A stretch of 64,000 nt of DNA from Rhodococcus spongiicola. GTDB lineage: Bacteria > Actinomycetota > Actinomycetes > Mycobacteriales > Mycobacteriaceae. The DNA is taken from assembly GCF_004011835.1 (NCBI RefSeq), contig NZ_RKLN01000003.1:186001-250000 (forward strand), in the 5' to 3' direction. The position numbers and the translations under genes are program-made. This document shows, in pieces, positions 1 through 9,130 of the stretch (the stretch's first letter is position 1; each line of letters starts with the position of its first letter). Below the pieces are notes generated by a model. That model searched no databases and was not told where the DNA came from. It was given only the letters and a program-made list of their open reading frames with translations.

Positions 1-2297
1 GCGAACCGCAGGATCTGCCGGACCACCTCGTCGTCGGACAGCCGATCGGCGGCCTCGGGATCCCAGTCCGCCGCAGCCATCGCGGACACCAGCGCGTGCG
101 CCTGCGCCTCGACTTCGTCGACTCGTCCGCGGGCCTCGGCTCCGTCCACGCCGACCTCGGACTCGCTCAGGCCCAACGCCTCCCGCAGACCGGGCACCGA
201 CTGCTCGCCGCCCCACATCTGCCGGGCCCGCAGCATCGCAAGCACCAACTCCACCTCGGCGTCGCCCTCGGGAGCACGCCCGAGAACGTGCAAGCCGTCG
301 CGGATCTGAACATCCTTGATCTCGCAGAGCCAGCCGTCGACGTGCATCAGCATGTCGTCGAACACGTCCTCCTCGGGACGCTCGGTCAGGCCCAGGTCGT
401 GGTCCATCTTGGCGGCGCGCATCAGCGTCCAGATTTGCTGACGGATCGCCGGCAGCTTCGCCGGATCCAGAGCGGCGATGTTCGCGTGCTCGTCGAGCAG
501 TTGCTCGAGCCGCGAGATGTCGCCGTAGGTCTCGGCCCGCGCCATCGGCGGGACCAGATGGTCGACCAGGGTCGCGTGGGCGCGGCGCTTGGCCTGCGTG
601 CCCTCGCCCGGGTCGTTGACCAGGAACGGGTAGATCAGCGGCAGGTCACCGAGCGCGGCGTCGGTGCCGCAGGACGCCGACATTCCGAGCGTCTTGCCGG
701 GCAGCCACTCGAGGTTGCCGTGCTTGCCCAGGTGCACGATCGCGTCGGCACCGAAGCCCCCGGCGGCCTCCTCCGCGGCGATCCAGCGGTAGGCGGCCAG
801 GTAGTGGTGGCTCGGCGGCAGGTCCGGATCGTGATAGATCGCGACCGGATTCTCCCCGAATCCCCGGGGCGGCTGCACCATCAGCATCACGTTGCCGGCG
901 CGCAGCGCGGCGATGACGATCTCACCCTCCGAATCCGACGACCGGTCCACGTACAACTCGCCGGGCGCGGTCCCCCAGTGTCCCTCGACGCTGTCCCGAA
1001 AGTCCGCCGGCAGCGCATCGAACCACTCGCGGTAGCGGGCGGCGCCGATGCGGATCGGGTTGCCCTCGAGTTGCTCTGCAGTGAGCCAGTCCGGGTCCTG
1101 ACCGCCCGCCGCGATCAGTGCATGAATGAGCGCGTCGCCGTCCTTTGCTGCGAGACCGGGCAGCGCATCTTCGCCGTCGACGGGCCCGAGGTCGTAGCCG
1201 GCGGCGCGCATCTCCGACAGCAGCGCGATCGCACTCGCAGGGGTGTCGAGGCCCACGGCGTTGCCGATGCGGGCGTGCTTGGTCGGGTACGCCGACAACA
1301 TGAGCACGACCTTCTTCTCCGCGTTCGGGATTCGCCGCAGTCGTGCGTGCCGCACCGCAATGCCGGCGACCCGGGCCGCACGTTCGGCGTCCGGGACATA
1401 GGTGGTCAGGCCCTCGGAGTCGATCTCCTTGAAGGAGAACGGGACCGTGATCAGACGGCCGTCGAACTCGGGGACCGCAACCTGGGTCGCGACATCGAGC
1501 GGTGAGAGTCCGTCGTCGTTGGCCTCCCACGACTCCCGACTACTGGTCAGGCACAAACCCTGCAGGATCGGCACGTCCAACGCGGCGAGCTCGGCGACGT
1601 CCCACGCCTCGTCGTCGCCGCCGGCCTGTGCGCTCGCGGGCTTGGTCCCGCCCGCGGCGAGGACGGTCACGACCAACGCGTCGGCCCGACCCAAGGTGTC
1701 GAGCAGGTCCGGCGGCGCGGTGCGCAGCGACGCGCAGAAGATCGGTAGCGCGTTCGCGCCGGCGTCCTCGACCGCCTGGCACAGCGCCTCGACGTACGCG
1801 GTGTTCCCGGCGATGTGCTGGGCGCGATAGTAGAGCACGGCAACCGTCGGGCCCTCCACCACGCGGGACTCGCGCTCGAGCACCCCCCAGTTCGGCAGGT
1901 GTACGGCGGGCTCGAAGCCGTGCCCAGTCAGCAGGACCGTGTCGGACAGGAAGTTGTGCAGCTGCCGGAGGTTGTCGGCGCCACCTTCGGCCAGGTAGGT
2001 GTGTGCCTCGGACGCAATGCCCGCAGGCACAGTGGAGCACTCCATGAGTTCGGCGTCCGGCGCCTGCTCGCCGCCGAGTACGACTGTCGGAAGCCCGGAA
2101 GCCAGCACCGCATCGATGCCGTCCTCCCAGGCCCGCCGGCCACCAAGGATGCGCACCACCACGAGGTCCACCCCGTCGAGCAATCCCGGCAGGTCCTCTT
2201 CGACCAACAGGCGCGCCGGGTTGGCCCAGCGATAGTCGGCGCCGCTCGCACGGGCACTGAGCAAGTCGGTGTCGGAAGTCGACAGCAGCAGGATCAC
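1..2297 (-). CDS. cobN: Cobaltochelatase subunit CobN (5' part; runs off left edge)
   Basis: Large subunit of the ATP-dependent aerobic cobaltochelatase, which inserts cobalt into hydrogenobyrinate a,c-diamide together with CobS and CobT. The first 765 codons are visible; the family is usually about 1200 residues, so the C-terminal third lies outside. The frame stays open to base 1. The start is a GTG at 2297 followed by ILLLSTSDTDLLSARASG, the usual N-terminal strand of the family. The CobN/BchH signature HLGKHGNLEWLPGKT is present near residue 520. A B12 riboswitch lies just upstream on the same strand, which fits feedback control. Magnesium chelatase BchH is related, but the surrounding cob genes favour CobN. 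Very confident in the family; the end is not seen. Confidence 0.96.
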   Translation of the reverse strand, partial: MILLLSTSDTDLLSARASGADYRWANPARLLVEEDLPGLLDGVDLVVVRILGGRRAWEDGIDAVLASGLPTVVLGGEQAPDAELMECSTVPAGIASEAHTYLAEGGADNLRQLHNFLSDTVLLTGHGFEPAVHLPNWGVLERESRVVEGPTVAVLYYRAQHIAGNTAYVEALCQAVEDAGANALPIFCASLRTAPPDLLDTLGRADALVVTVLAAGGTKPASAQAGGDDEAWDVAELAALDVPILQGLCLTSSRESWEANDDGLSPLDVATQVAVPEFDGRLITVPFSFKEIDSEGLTTYVPDAERAARVAGIAVRHARLRRIPNAEKKVVLMLSAYPTKHARIGNAVGLDTPASAIALLSEMRAAGYDLGPVDGEDALPGLAAKDGDALIHALIAAGGQDPDWLTAEQLEGNPIRIGAARYREWFDALPADFRDSVEGHWGTAPGELYVDRSSDSEGEIVIAALRAGNVMLMVQPPRGFGENPVAIYHDPDLPPSHHYLAAYRWIAAEEAAGGFGADAIVHLGKHGNLEWLPGKTLGMSASCGTDAALGDLPLIYPFLVNDPGEGTQAKRRAHATLVDHLVPPMARAETYGDISRLEQLLDEHANIAALDPAKLPAIRQQIWTLMRAAKMDHDLGLTERPEEDVFDDMLMHVDGWLCEIKDVQIRDGLHVLGRAPEGDAEVELVLAMLRARQMWGGEQSVPGLREALGLSESEVGVDGAEARGRVDEVEAQAHALVSAMAAADWDPEAADRLSDDEVVRQILRF

Positions 2298-2339
2298 TGT
2301 TCAGCCTTTCTGGGGTTTCGCGCCCCACGGCAAGGTTCC

Positions 2340-2470
2340 GACGAGATGGGACTCCCGGAAGCGGTTCGGACGGCGGAAGAGGGTCTGACTCTCACAGTGG
2401 CGCGACCGCGCCGGAATCCCACCGGCTTCCTCTCCTGCCGCAGTCGCGCACGATGCTACCGGTCACTCGT
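2340..2470 (-). promoter_or_regulatory. Cobalamin (B12) riboswitch upstream of cobN
   Basis: On the minus strand the leader reads GAGGAAGCCGGTGGGATTCC, then a short GC segment, then GCGCCACTGTGA (about 2390-2432), followed by the B12 box AGTCAGACCC (2381-2390). These are the conserved core and B12 box of adenosylcobalamin riboswitches in their usual order. The element ends about 45 bases before the cobN start and probably controls translation or transcript extension when cobalamin is plentiful. The outer limits are approximate because only the core is unmistakable. Confidence 0.9.
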
Positions 2471-2494
2471 TCGCGCACGGACCCGGTACTTCTC

Positions 2495-2500
2495 TAGCCT
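2495..2500 (+). promoter_or_regulatory. Putative -10 box of leaderless cobG
   Basis: TAGCCT lies six bases before the GTG of cobG, so transcription would begin at or next to the start codon. No Shine-Dalgarno sequence precedes the GTG. The same arrangement recurs at many genes in this window. Confidence 0.6.
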
Positions 2501-2506
2501 GGACGC

Positions 2507-3673
2507 GTGCCATCTCCTCGCTCCGGCCCCGACAAATGCCCGGGCGCCCTCCAGGTCCACGTGGCCGCCGACGGCCCACTCGCCCGCGTCCGTATCCCCG
2601 GTGGTGTCGTCACGTCGCCCCAACTCCAGGCCCTGGCAGCAGCCGCCCAGGAGATCGGCAACGGGGAGATCGAGTTGACCTCGCGCGGCAACTTGCAGCT
2701 GCGCGCGCTGCGCGACCCGGACGACTTCGCCCGGCGTCTCGAGGCCGTCGAGCTGCTGCCGTCGACCACGCACGAACGGGTCCGCAACATTCTCGCCTCC
2801 CCGCTGTCCGGCCGAATCGGTGGGCAAGCCGACGTCCGGGGCCTCGTCAAGGCCCTCGACCGCGGGCTGTGCGACGATCCGGCACTGGCCGACCTGCCGG
2901 GTCGCACTCTCTTCACGATCGACGACGGCCGCGGCGACGTATCGGGCTTGCGTGGCGACGTCGGAGTCCATGCGCTCGCGGATGGACGGTTCGCGCTCAT
3001 CCTGGCCGGTGCGGACACCGGTGCACGCCTGGCGGAGATCGACGCTGTTGCGGTGCTCCTGGCGGCGGCGCGCACCTTCGGCGAGATCCGCGGTGACGCG
3101 TGGCGCTTGAGCGAAGTCCCCGGTGGCACCGAGCGGGTCCTCGCAAGACTCGGGCTCGAAAACGACGGCGAACCCCTCGCCCTGCCCGACGCGCCAGGGC
3201 CGGGCCCCATCGGATGGCTCGACCAACCCGACGGCGGAGTCACGCTCGCAGGTGGCCTCGCGTTCGGCACGCTCCCCGCCCGGCTCGCGGAGTTCCTGGC
3301 CGCGGTGGAGAAACCGATCATGATCACCCCCTGGCGGTCGGTGCTGTTGTCGGATCTCGACGAGTGGACGGCCGAACAGGTGGTCCGAGTGCTCGCACCG
3401 ATGGGCCTGATCTTCGACGAGAACTCGCCGTACCTCCAGGTCAGTGCATGTGCGGGGCAACCGGGCTGCGCCAGGTCGCACACCGACGTGCGGGCCGACG
3501 CACGGGCCGCGATCGAGGGCGACGACCTGCCTACGCAGGGCCGTCAGCACTGGTCGGGGTGCGATCGCAAGTGCGGTCGGCCCCACGGCGAGGTAACAGA
3601 CGTCGTCGCGAGTCCCGACGGTTACCGCACGACGGCGAGCCGTCATGACGGCACCGAGAACGGCCCTTCCTGA
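2507..3673 (+). CDS. cobG: Precorrin-3B synthase CobG
   Basis: Oxygen-dependent precorrin-3B synthase of the aerobic cobalamin pathway: hydroxylation and gamma-lactone formation on precorrin-3A. The 388-residue protein has the nitrite/sulfite-reductase-like ferredoxin half-domain at the N-terminus ([12 protein letters not shown], then [12 protein letters not shown]). A C-terminal 4Fe-4S set is visible as CAGQPGC and [13 protein letters not shown], with cysteines near residues 314, 320, 351 and 355. It is divergent from cobN and followed 19 bases later by cobH. The GTG start is supported by a -10 box six bases upstream. Its presence shows the oxygen-dependent branch. A related assimilatory sulfite reductase would be longer. 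Confidence 0.95.
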   Translation: MPSPRSGPDKCPGALQVHVAADGPLARVRIPGGVVTSPQLQALAAAAQEIGNGEIELTSRGNLQLRALRDPDDFARRLEAVELLPSTTHERVRNILASPLSGRIGGQADVRGLVKALDRGLCDDPALADLPGRTLFTIDDGRGDVSGLRGDVGVHALADGRFALILAGADTGARLAEIDAVAVLLAAARTFGEIRGDAWRLSEVPGGTERVLARLGLENDGEPLALPDAPGPGPIGWLDQPDGGVTLAGGLAFGTLPARLAEFLAAVEKPIMITPWRSVLLSDLDEWTAEQVVRVLAPMGLIFDENSPYLQVSACAGQPGCARSHTDVRADARAAIEGDDLPTQGRQHWSGCDRKCGRPHGEVTDVVASPDGYRTTASRHDGTENGPS

Positions 3674-3679
3674 TGCCTC

Positions 3680-3685
3680 TATGGT
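3680..3685 (+). promoter_or_regulatory. Putative -10 box of leaderless cobH
   Basis: TATGGT lies seven bases before the ATG at 3693, just after the cobG stop. It may give cobH its own leaderless transcript in addition to read-through from cobG, and it helps choose 3693 over the longer frame. Confidence 0.4.
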
Positions 3686-3692
3686 GTGGCGC

Positions 3693-4319
3693 ATGATCGA
3701 CTACATCCGCGACGGTGCGGAGATCTACCGTCAGTCCTTCGCAACCATCCGGGCCGAGGCGGACCTCGCCCGATTCCCCGCCGACGTCTCGCAAGCCGTC
3801 GTCCGGATGATCCACGCGAGCGGTCAGGTCGATCTCGCCGACGACGTCGCGTTCACCCCGAACGTCGTCGCGGACGCCCGCGAAGCGCTGCGCCGGGGCG
3901 CACCGATCCTGTGCGACGCGAAGATGGTTGCAGCCGGGGTGACCCGCAAGCGTTTGCCGCGCGGCAACGACGTGCTGTGCCTGCTCGACGATCCACGAGT
4001 ACCCGTGCTGGCCAAGACAATCGACAACACACGGTCGGCGGCCGCGCTAGAGCTGTGGGGCGACAAGCTCGATGGTGCGGTCGTCGCGATCGGCAATGCA
4101 CCCACGGCACTGTTCCACCTGCTGACCCTCCTCGAGGCCGGTGCGTCGCGGCCCGCGGCGATAGTGGGCGGGCCCGTGGGGTTCATCGGCGCCGCCGAGT
4201 CCAAGGAAGCGCTGATCGAGCACCCCAGCGGCCTCGAATACCTGGTGGTTCGTGGTCGTCGCGGCGGCAGCGCGATCACAGCGGCGGCGCTGAACGCGAT
4301 TGCGAGTGAGAAGGAATGA
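3693..4319 (+). CDS. cobH: Precorrin-8X methylmutase CobH
   Basis: Moves the methyl group from C-11 to C-12 of precorrin-8X to give hydrogenobyrinate. The 208-residue product starts [16 protein letters not shown], matching the family N-terminus. The frame stays open back to 3645, but those codons overlap cobG and match nothing known. The family's catalytic histidine is probably H41 in RMIHASGQ. The IGNAPTALF segment and the C-terminal [10 protein letters not shown] signature are present. The stop overlaps the cobIJ start (ATGA), so the two are translationally coupled. Confidence 0.96.
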   Translation: MIDYIRDGAEIYRQSFATIRAEADLARFPADVSQAVVRMIHASGQVDLADDVAFTPNVVADAREALRRGAPILCDAKMVAAGVTRKRLPRGNDVLCLLDDPRVPVLAKTIDNTRSAAALELWGDKLDGAVVAIGNAPTALFHLLTLLEAGASRPAAIVGGPVGFIGAAESKEALIEHPSGLEYLVVRGRRGGSAITAAALNAIASEKE

Positions 4320-5803
4320 GCGCGGGAAAGCTCTGGGGGGTCGGGATCGGACCCGGCGACCCCGAACTGATGACGGTCAAGGCGGTCCGCGTGATCGGTG
4401 AGGCCGACGTCATCGCGTTCCACAGTGCCCGTCACGGCCGCAGCATCTCTCGTGGTGTCGCCGCGCCGTACATGCGGGAGGGGCAGATCGAGGAGCACCT
4501 GATCTACCCGGTGACCACCGAGACGATCGACCATCCCGGCGGCTACCAGGCGGCGATGGACGAGTTCTACGAACAGTCCGCCGAGCGCCTTGCGGCGCAT
4601 CTGGAGGCCGGGCGCAGCGTCGCTCTCCTCGCGGCGGGAGACCCGCTCTTCTTCAGCTCTTACATGCACATGCACAAGCGGTTGGCCGACCGGTTCGAGG
4701 TCGAGGTCATCCCCGGGGTCACCTCCGTCAGCGCCGCATCCGCCGCCCTCGCCGAGCCGCTTGTCGAGGGCGAAGAGGTGCTGACCGTCCTGCCAGGCAC
4801 CCTGCCCCAGGACGAACTGACCCGGCGCCTGCGCGAGGCCGATGCCGCCGCGATCATGAAGCTCGGGCGTACGTATCCGGTTGTGCGCCAGGCGCTGAAG
4901 GATTCGGGCCGAATCGACGAGGCTCGCTATGTCGAGCGCGCCAGCACCGACCGTCAGCGAGTCGCCCGAGCCGACGACGTCGACGACGCGGACGTGCCGT
5001 ACTTCTCGATCGCCATCGTCCCGAGCCCGGTGAACAGTCGCCCCTACACTCCACCCGCCGGCGGTGAGGTGGTCGTCGTCGGACTCGGGCCCGGTGACCG
5101 GACGTGGACGACGCCGCAGGTCCGGAAGGAGTTGGCGCAGGCCACCGATCTCGTCGGATACACCACCTACATCGACCGGGTCCCGGTGCGGCCGGGGCAG
5201 CGTCGGCACGCCAGCGACAACCGCGTCGAGGCCGAACGGGCGGCGATGGCGCTCGATCTGGCCAAGCGCGGTGCCCGCGTCGCAGTCGTCTCGTCCGGCG
5301 ATCCGGGCGTGTTCGCGATGGCCGCCGCGGTGCTCGAGGTGGCGTCCGAGGAGCAGTGGAAGGACGTTCCGGTCCGGGTGCTGCCCGGCGTGACCGCCGC
5401 GAACGCGGTCGCCAGTCGGGTCGGCGCCCCGCTGGGCCACGACTACGCGATGCTCTCGCTGTCGGACCGACTCAAACCGTGGGACATCGTCGCCAAGCGC
5501 ATCTCAGCGGTCGCGAGCGCGGACATGGCCTTCGCCGTGTACAACCCGGCGTCGAAGTCCCGCACCTGGCAGGTCGCGGCGATGCGTGACCTCATCCTCG
5601 AGCACCGTTCCCCTGACACGCCCGTGATCATCGGGCGCGACATCGCCGGTCCGCAAGAGTCGGTCAAGGTCGTCGGCCTGGCCGACCTCGATCCCGCCGA
5701 CGTAGACATGCGGTGCCTGCTGATCGTCGGTTCGTCGACAACCACGGTCGTCGAGAGCGCACGAGGCCCACGGGTCTTCACCCCGCGGCACTACCCGGGC
5801 TGA
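4316..5803 (+). CDS. cobIJ: Fused precorrin-2 C20- / precorrin-3B C17-methyltransferase CobIJ
   Basis: Two SAM-dependent tetrapyrrole methylases in one 495-residue chain, as in M. tuberculosis Rv2066. The first domain (about 1-240) begins [13 protein letters not shown] and carries [13 protein letters not shown]; it corresponds to CobI, which methylates C-20 of precorrin-2. The second (about 248-495) begins [13 protein letters not shown] and carries [13 protein letters not shown] and the YNPASKSR motif; it corresponds to CobJ, the ring-contracting C-17 methylase that uses the CobG product. It overlaps cobH by four bases. The fusion is typical of Mycobacteriales. Confidence 0.96.
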   Translation: MSAGKLWGVGIGPGDPELMTVKAVRVIGEADVIAFHSARHGRSISRGVAAPYMREGQIEEHLIYPVTTETIDHPGGYQAAMDEFYEQSAERLAAHLEAGRSVALLAAGDPLFFSSYMHMHKRLADRFEVEVIPGVTSVSAASAALAEPLVEGEEVLTVLPGTLPQDELTRRLREADAAAIMKLGRTYPVVRQALKDSGRIDEARYVERASTDRQRVARADDVDDADVPYFSIAIVPSPVNSRPYTPPAGGEVVVVGLGPGDRTWTTPQVRKELAQATDLVGYTTYIDRVPVRPGQRRHASDNRVEAERAAMALDLAKRGARVAVVSSGDPGVFAMAAAVLEVASEEQWKDVPVRVLPGVTAANAVASRVGAPLGHDYAMLSLSDRLKPWDIVAKRISAVASADMAFAVYNPASKSRTWQVAAMRDLILEHRSPDTPVIIGRDIAGPQESVKVVGLADLDPADVDMRCLLIVGSSTTTVVESARGPRVFTPRHYPG

Positions 5804-5883
5804 AGGACCGTCGCCGCCCGGGATTCTTGCCGAAACGGCACGATTTCTTGCAAGACGCGAAGAAGTCGGGCGATGGTGCCGAT

Positions 5884-6051
5884 ATGACCGAGATTGAGAA
5901 CAATCCCAATGACCGCGATGTCGTATTCGGCGGCGGAGCTTCCGGCGTCTTCTCCCCCGAGTCTGAGGCCGCGGTCTGCGAGCAGGTGACGGGCGATCTT
6001 CGCCACGGCCTCGACCGTCTTCGGTCTGCCGGCGCGAAGCCTCAGCTCTGA
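5884..6051 (+). CDS. Possible small protein, unrecognised
   Basis: A 55-codon frame starting ATG, beginning MTEIENNPNDRDVVFGGGAS and ending GAKPQL. It is acidic with no membrane segment, and no family is recognised. Its first codons use more A and T than the neighbouring genes. No strong ribosome site precedes it, although GGGCGATGGTGCCGAT is purine-rich. An overlapping antisense frame exists but looks like a shadow. It could be a real small protein of this genus or noncoding. Confidence 0.25.
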   Translation: MTEIENNPNDRDVVFGGGASGVFSPESEAAVCEQVTGDLRHGLDRLRSAGAKPQL

Positions 6052-6226
6052 TCCCATACACGTCCTCCCCGACCGCTCGGACAGCACTCGGTGTTCGGCG
6101 GCCCCGTGCCTTCTCGCCTCCGGCGGACACCTACCCCTGTCCCGTACCTCTGTGATTGAAGTGAGGAGGTTGTGTGGTGAGTGGCGGTGTGTCGTTTGGG
6201 GTGGTTGACGTGGCGAGAGTTCGGGG

Positions 6227-6261
6227 ATTCCTATGGTTCCGTCCCACACCGAGTTCTTTCT
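6227..6261 (+). repeat. Copy 1 of a 35-bp two-copy intergenic element
   Basis: Matches 40647-40681 at 29 of 35 positions without gaps. Three blocks are identical (ATTCCT, GTTCCGTCC and ACCGAGTTCTTTCT); the two 3-bp spacers between them differ at every base. Orientation is given relative to the plus strand. Function is unknown. Confidence 0.6.
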
Positions 6262-6306
6262 GTAGGCGACGGCCGAAGCGAGGCTGAGGTGACGCTCCGT
6301 CGCGGG

Positions 6307-7050
6307 TCAGCGCCGGTGCGGTTCGGAAGCCCAGCAGACTGCAGATTCGAGGTCCGCTGTCGACGGCACCCCCGGCGGTAGCGGCGGCCGGGCCACCATC
6401 ACCACCGGCACCCCCAGCACTCGGGCCGCTTCGAGCTTCGCCGAAGTGAGCTCTCCCCCACTGTTCTTCGTTACGAGCACATCGATGCGATGCTCGAGCA
6501 TGAGCGTGATCTCGGCGTCGACCGTGAACGGGCCACGGGCGAGCAGAAGCTCGGACCGACCGGGCATCCTGACCTCAGGTGGGTCGATTGCCCGGACGAG
6601 AAACCAACCCGGACATTCAACGAAAGCGGCGACGCCCTGCCTGCCGATCGTCAGGAACACCCGCTCCCCCACTGCCGGCACCCCCTCGGCCGCCGCCGCG
6701 ATATCCGGCACCTGGTGCCAGTGATCGCGCGGGCCGGCAACCCACTCGGCGCGACGGAGCACGAGCATCGGTACGCCAGCCACGGAAGCCGCGGCAGACG
6801 CGTTGGCCGTGATTCGAGCCGCAAACGGGTGGGTCGCGTCAACGACCGCATCGATGTCATTGGTCCGCAACCATTGCGTAAGCCCCTCGACCCCGCCGAA
6901 GCCTCCGATTCGTACGGTTCCGGCAGGAAGAACCGGCTCGCGCACGCGACCGGCCAGCGACGAGATCACCTCCAGCGACGAATCCCGTTCGAGCCGGGCA
7001 GCGAGCATCCGTGCCTCGGAAGTGCCGCCGAGGACGAGGACTCTACGCAT
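6307..7050 (-). CDS. cobK: Precorrin-6A reductase CobK
   Basis: NADPH-dependent reduction of precorrin-6A to dihydro-precorrin-6. The 247-residue product has the N-terminal nucleotide-binding stretch VLVLGGTSEARMLAARL, the DATHPFAARI motif and the C-terminal VLVTKNSGG segment of CobK/CbiJ. It is the last gene of the leftward unit SDR-cobL-cobM-cobK and starts directly at the cobM stop (one-base overlap at 7050). Matches Rv2070c in order. Confidence 0.95.
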   Translation of the reverse strand: MRRVLVLGGTSEARMLAARLERDSSLEVISSLAGRVREPVLPAGTVRIGGFGGVEGLTQWLRTNDIDAVVDATHPFAARITANASAAASVAGVPMLVLRRAEWVAGPRDHWHQVPDIAAAAEGVPAVGERVFLTIGRQGVAAFVECPGWFLVRAIDPPEVRMPGRSELLLARGPFTVDAEITLMLEHRIDVLVTKNSGGELTSAKLEAARVLGVPVVMVARPPLPPGVPSTADLESAVCWASEPHRR

Positions 7051-7799
7051 CAGTGGGTGCTGCGGGGCCGGGTGGCCGAGTACAGATAGCTGTCCGGGAA
7101 ACCCTCGGCAGCGAGGACGCGGCCCACGAAGACTACGGCCGTCTTGGTTATCCCGGCGGCATGGACCTGGTCGACGAGCGTTTCAAGTGTGCCGCGAACA
7201 ACAATCTCGTCGAGTCTGCTCGCGAACGCCACCACCGCTGCCGGGCAATCCGACCCGTAGTTCTCCGACAACTCCTCGACGATCTGCTCGATCCGGTGCG
7301 CACCGAGATGCACCACCATCGTGGCACCGCTGCGCCCGAGCGAGCGAAGATCCTCGCCCGGCGGCATCGCGGTGGAGAGCGTGGACACTCGGGTCAGCAC
7401 GATCGACTGTGACACACCCGGAACAGTCAGTTCCCGACCGAGCGCGGCGGCGGCGGCGGTGAACGCCGGCACCCCGGGCACGATGTCGTAGGCGACGCCG
7501 GCAGCATCGAGTCGGCGAACCTGCTCGGCCACCGCCGAATAGATCGACGGATCACCCGAATGCAGACGCGCGACATCGAGCCCGGCGGCGTCCGCGGCGA
7601 TGATCTCCTCGATGATCTCGTCGAGACTCATCCGGGCCGTATCGATGACCTCTGCGTCGTCGGGGCACAGCGTCAGCAGCTCCCCGGGCACCAGACTGCC
7701 CGCGTACAAGCACACCGGGCATTCGGAAATGATGCGCGAAGCCCTCAGCGTGATCAGGTCGGGGGCACCAGGTCCGGCTCCGATGAAGTGGACGGTCAT
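7050..7799 (-). CDS. cobM: Precorrin-4 C11-methyltransferase CobM
   Basis: SAM-dependent methylation of precorrin-4 at C-11. The 249-residue single tetrapyrrole methylase domain starts HFIGAGPGAPDLIT and carries LHSGDPSIYSAV, the family's substrate and cofactor loops. Its ATG overlaps the cobL stop (ATGA), so translation is coupled. Neighbours and length exclude the C-20 and C-17 enzymes, which are already present in cobIJ. Confidence 0.95.
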   Translation of the reverse strand: MTVHFIGAGPGAPDLITLRASRIISECPVCLYAGSLVPGELLTLCPDDAEVIDTARMSLDEIIEEIIAADAAGLDVARLHSGDPSIYSAVAEQVRRLDAAGVAYDIVPGVPAFTAAAAALGRELTVPGVSQSIVLTRVSTLSTAMPPGEDLRSLGRSGATMVVHLGAHRIEQIVEELSENYGSDCPAAVVAFASRLDEIVVRGTLETLVDQVHAAGITKTAVVFVGRVLAAEGFPDSYLYSATRPRSTH

Positions 7800-9130
7800 G
7801 GTGTATCCCTTTCAGTGCAATTTCCTGGGCTAGTCCCTGGGTCATACCCTGGCTTGGTGACAGTCCACTGCGCCACCGGCAACTGCGGCCGCCATGCCGT
7901 GAATCCCCCTAGCGGCTCACCGCGATAGATCTGGAACTTGCGCAACGCTCCGCCGTGCATGGAATGCCACTGCAACACCAACGCTTCCGCCTCGGTGGTT
8001 ACGGCGTTGACCACCATGCGCCCGCCCGGCCGCAACCGGTCCCAGCACGCATCGAGCAGGCCAGACTGCGTCACGCCTCCACCGACGAAGATCGCGTCCG
8101 GGACGGAGTTCTCCCGCGCGAAGGCTTCAGGTGCCGTTGCGGACACCCGTAGCGCAGGAACACCGAGAGCGGCAGAGTTGTCGCGGATCTGCACGACTCG
8201 CGACTCCTCACGCTCGAACACGACGGCACGACACCGGGGATGGCTGCGCATCCACTCGATCCCGATGGTTCCGGAGCCGCCGCCGACGTCCCACAACACC
8301 TCACCTGGGGCCGGGGCGAGGGCGCTGAGCGTGAGCGCACGGACCTCGTGCTTGGTCATCTGCCCGTCACCACTGTATGCCGCGTCGGGCAGCCCCGGGG
8401 TCCGGGTCAGACGCAAAGTGCCCGTGCCGCGAACTTCCACCGCGATGACGTTGAGCGGGTCGCCGGCGGGAACATCCCACGGCGCAGCGACGCCCTCGAC
8501 GACCCTCTCCCCCGGGCCGCCCAGCTGCTCGAGTACGACGACCCGGCTGTCGCCGAAGCCGCTGCGGCGCAATACTTCGGCCACCGCTGCGGGGGTGTGC
8601 TCGTCGTTGGAGAGAACCAGCAGGCGCGCACCGTCGTGCAGATCCGGCGCGAGCGTCGCCACCGGGCGATTCACGAGGCTCACGGTCGGGGTCTCGTGCA
8701 GCGCCCACCCTAACCTCGCGCACGCCAGGGACGCCGACGACGGGTGCGCGATCACGTCCAGCCGCTCCGGCCCGAGGATCCGCCCCAGCGTGACCCCGAT
8801 TCCGTGGAACATCGGGTCCCCGCTCGCGAGCACGCACACGCGGCGCCCACGATGTTTCTCCAACAGTTCCGGGAGCGCGGGAAGCATCGGGGTCGGCCAG
8901 GGCACGCGCACCGCGGCCGAATCCGGGACGAGAGCGAGTTGGCGCGCCGATCCCATCAACACCTCGGCGTCCCGGACTGCGCGCTGTGCGCGCGAGGCCA
9001 GGCCGTCCCAGCCGTCGGCACCGATGCCCACCACGACGATCCGACCACTCGCGGCGTCGGTGTTCGCTTCGCTCGCGGCGCTATCGGTGTTCGCTTCGCT
9101 CGCGGCGCTATCGGTGTTCGCTTCGCTCAC
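7796..9130 (-). CDS. cobL: Precorrin-6Y C5,15-methyltransferase (decarboxylating) CobL
   Basis: Bifunctional enzyme that methylates C-5 and C-15 and removes the acetate side chain. The 444-residue protein has a CbiE domain (about 30-220: VVVGIGADGWDGL, ASGDPMFHGIG) and a CbiT domain (about 235-430: LWDVGGGSGTIGIEW near residue 280). The GTG at 9130 is chosen because it forms a GTGA overlap with the upstream SDR stop; the open frame continues further but in noncoding-looking residues. The first 27 residues are three copies of a nine-residue repeat (SEANTDSAA) that is not part of the family fold. Confidence 0.94.
   Translation of the reverse strand: MSEANTDSAASEANTDSAASEANTDAASGRIVVVGIGADGWDGLASRAQRAVRDAEVLMGSARQLALVPDSAAVRVPWPTPMLPALPELLEKHRGRRVCVLASGDPMFHGIGVTLGRILGPERLDVIAHPSSASLACARLGWALHETPTVSLVNRPVATLAPDLHDGARLLVLSNDEHTPAAVAEVLRRSGFGDSRVVVLEQLGGPGERVVEGVAAPWDVPAGDPLNVIAVEVRGTGTLRLTRTPGLPDAAYSGDGQMTKHEVRALTLSALAPAPGEVLWDVGGGSGTIGIEWMRSHPRCRAVVFEREESRVVQIRDNSAALGVPALRVSATAPEAFARENSVPDAIFVGGGVTQSGLLDACWDRLRPGGRMVVNAVTTEAEALVLQWHSMHGGALRKFQIYRGEPLGGFTAWRPQLPVAQWTVTKPGYDPGTSPGNCTERDTP
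9057..9128 (-). repeat. 27-bp tandem repeat, 2.7 copies, inside cobL start
   Basis: Units at 9057-9083, 9084-9110 and a partial unit at 9111-9128. The unit begins TCGGTGTTCGCTTCGCTCGC on the plus strand. Units are identical over the compared length. The period is nine codons, so copy-number change keeps the cobL frame and only lengthens or shortens its N-terminal tail. Confidence 0.9.

Larger units (their letters stand above)
5804..6306. other. Intergenic gap between convergent cobIJ and cobK
   Basis: About 500 bases without a convincing conserved gene. A short inverted repeat TGCCG-AAA-CGGCA lies about 25 bases after the cobIJ stop, and a second imperfect stem (GATTTCTT with AAGAAGTC) follows it; these may end cobIJ transcription. 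The gap also holds a 55-codon open frame and one copy of a 35-bp element, described separately. In M. tuberculosis this position holds Rv2067c, blaC and sigC, none of which is present here. Confidence 0.6.

Noticed and set aside
96-1505. Long plus-strand open frame opposite cobN
   Set aside because: Its translation is low-complexity (His, Gln, Arg, Asp-rich) and is the mirror of the clear CobN frame; high-GC third positions create such shadows throughout the window.
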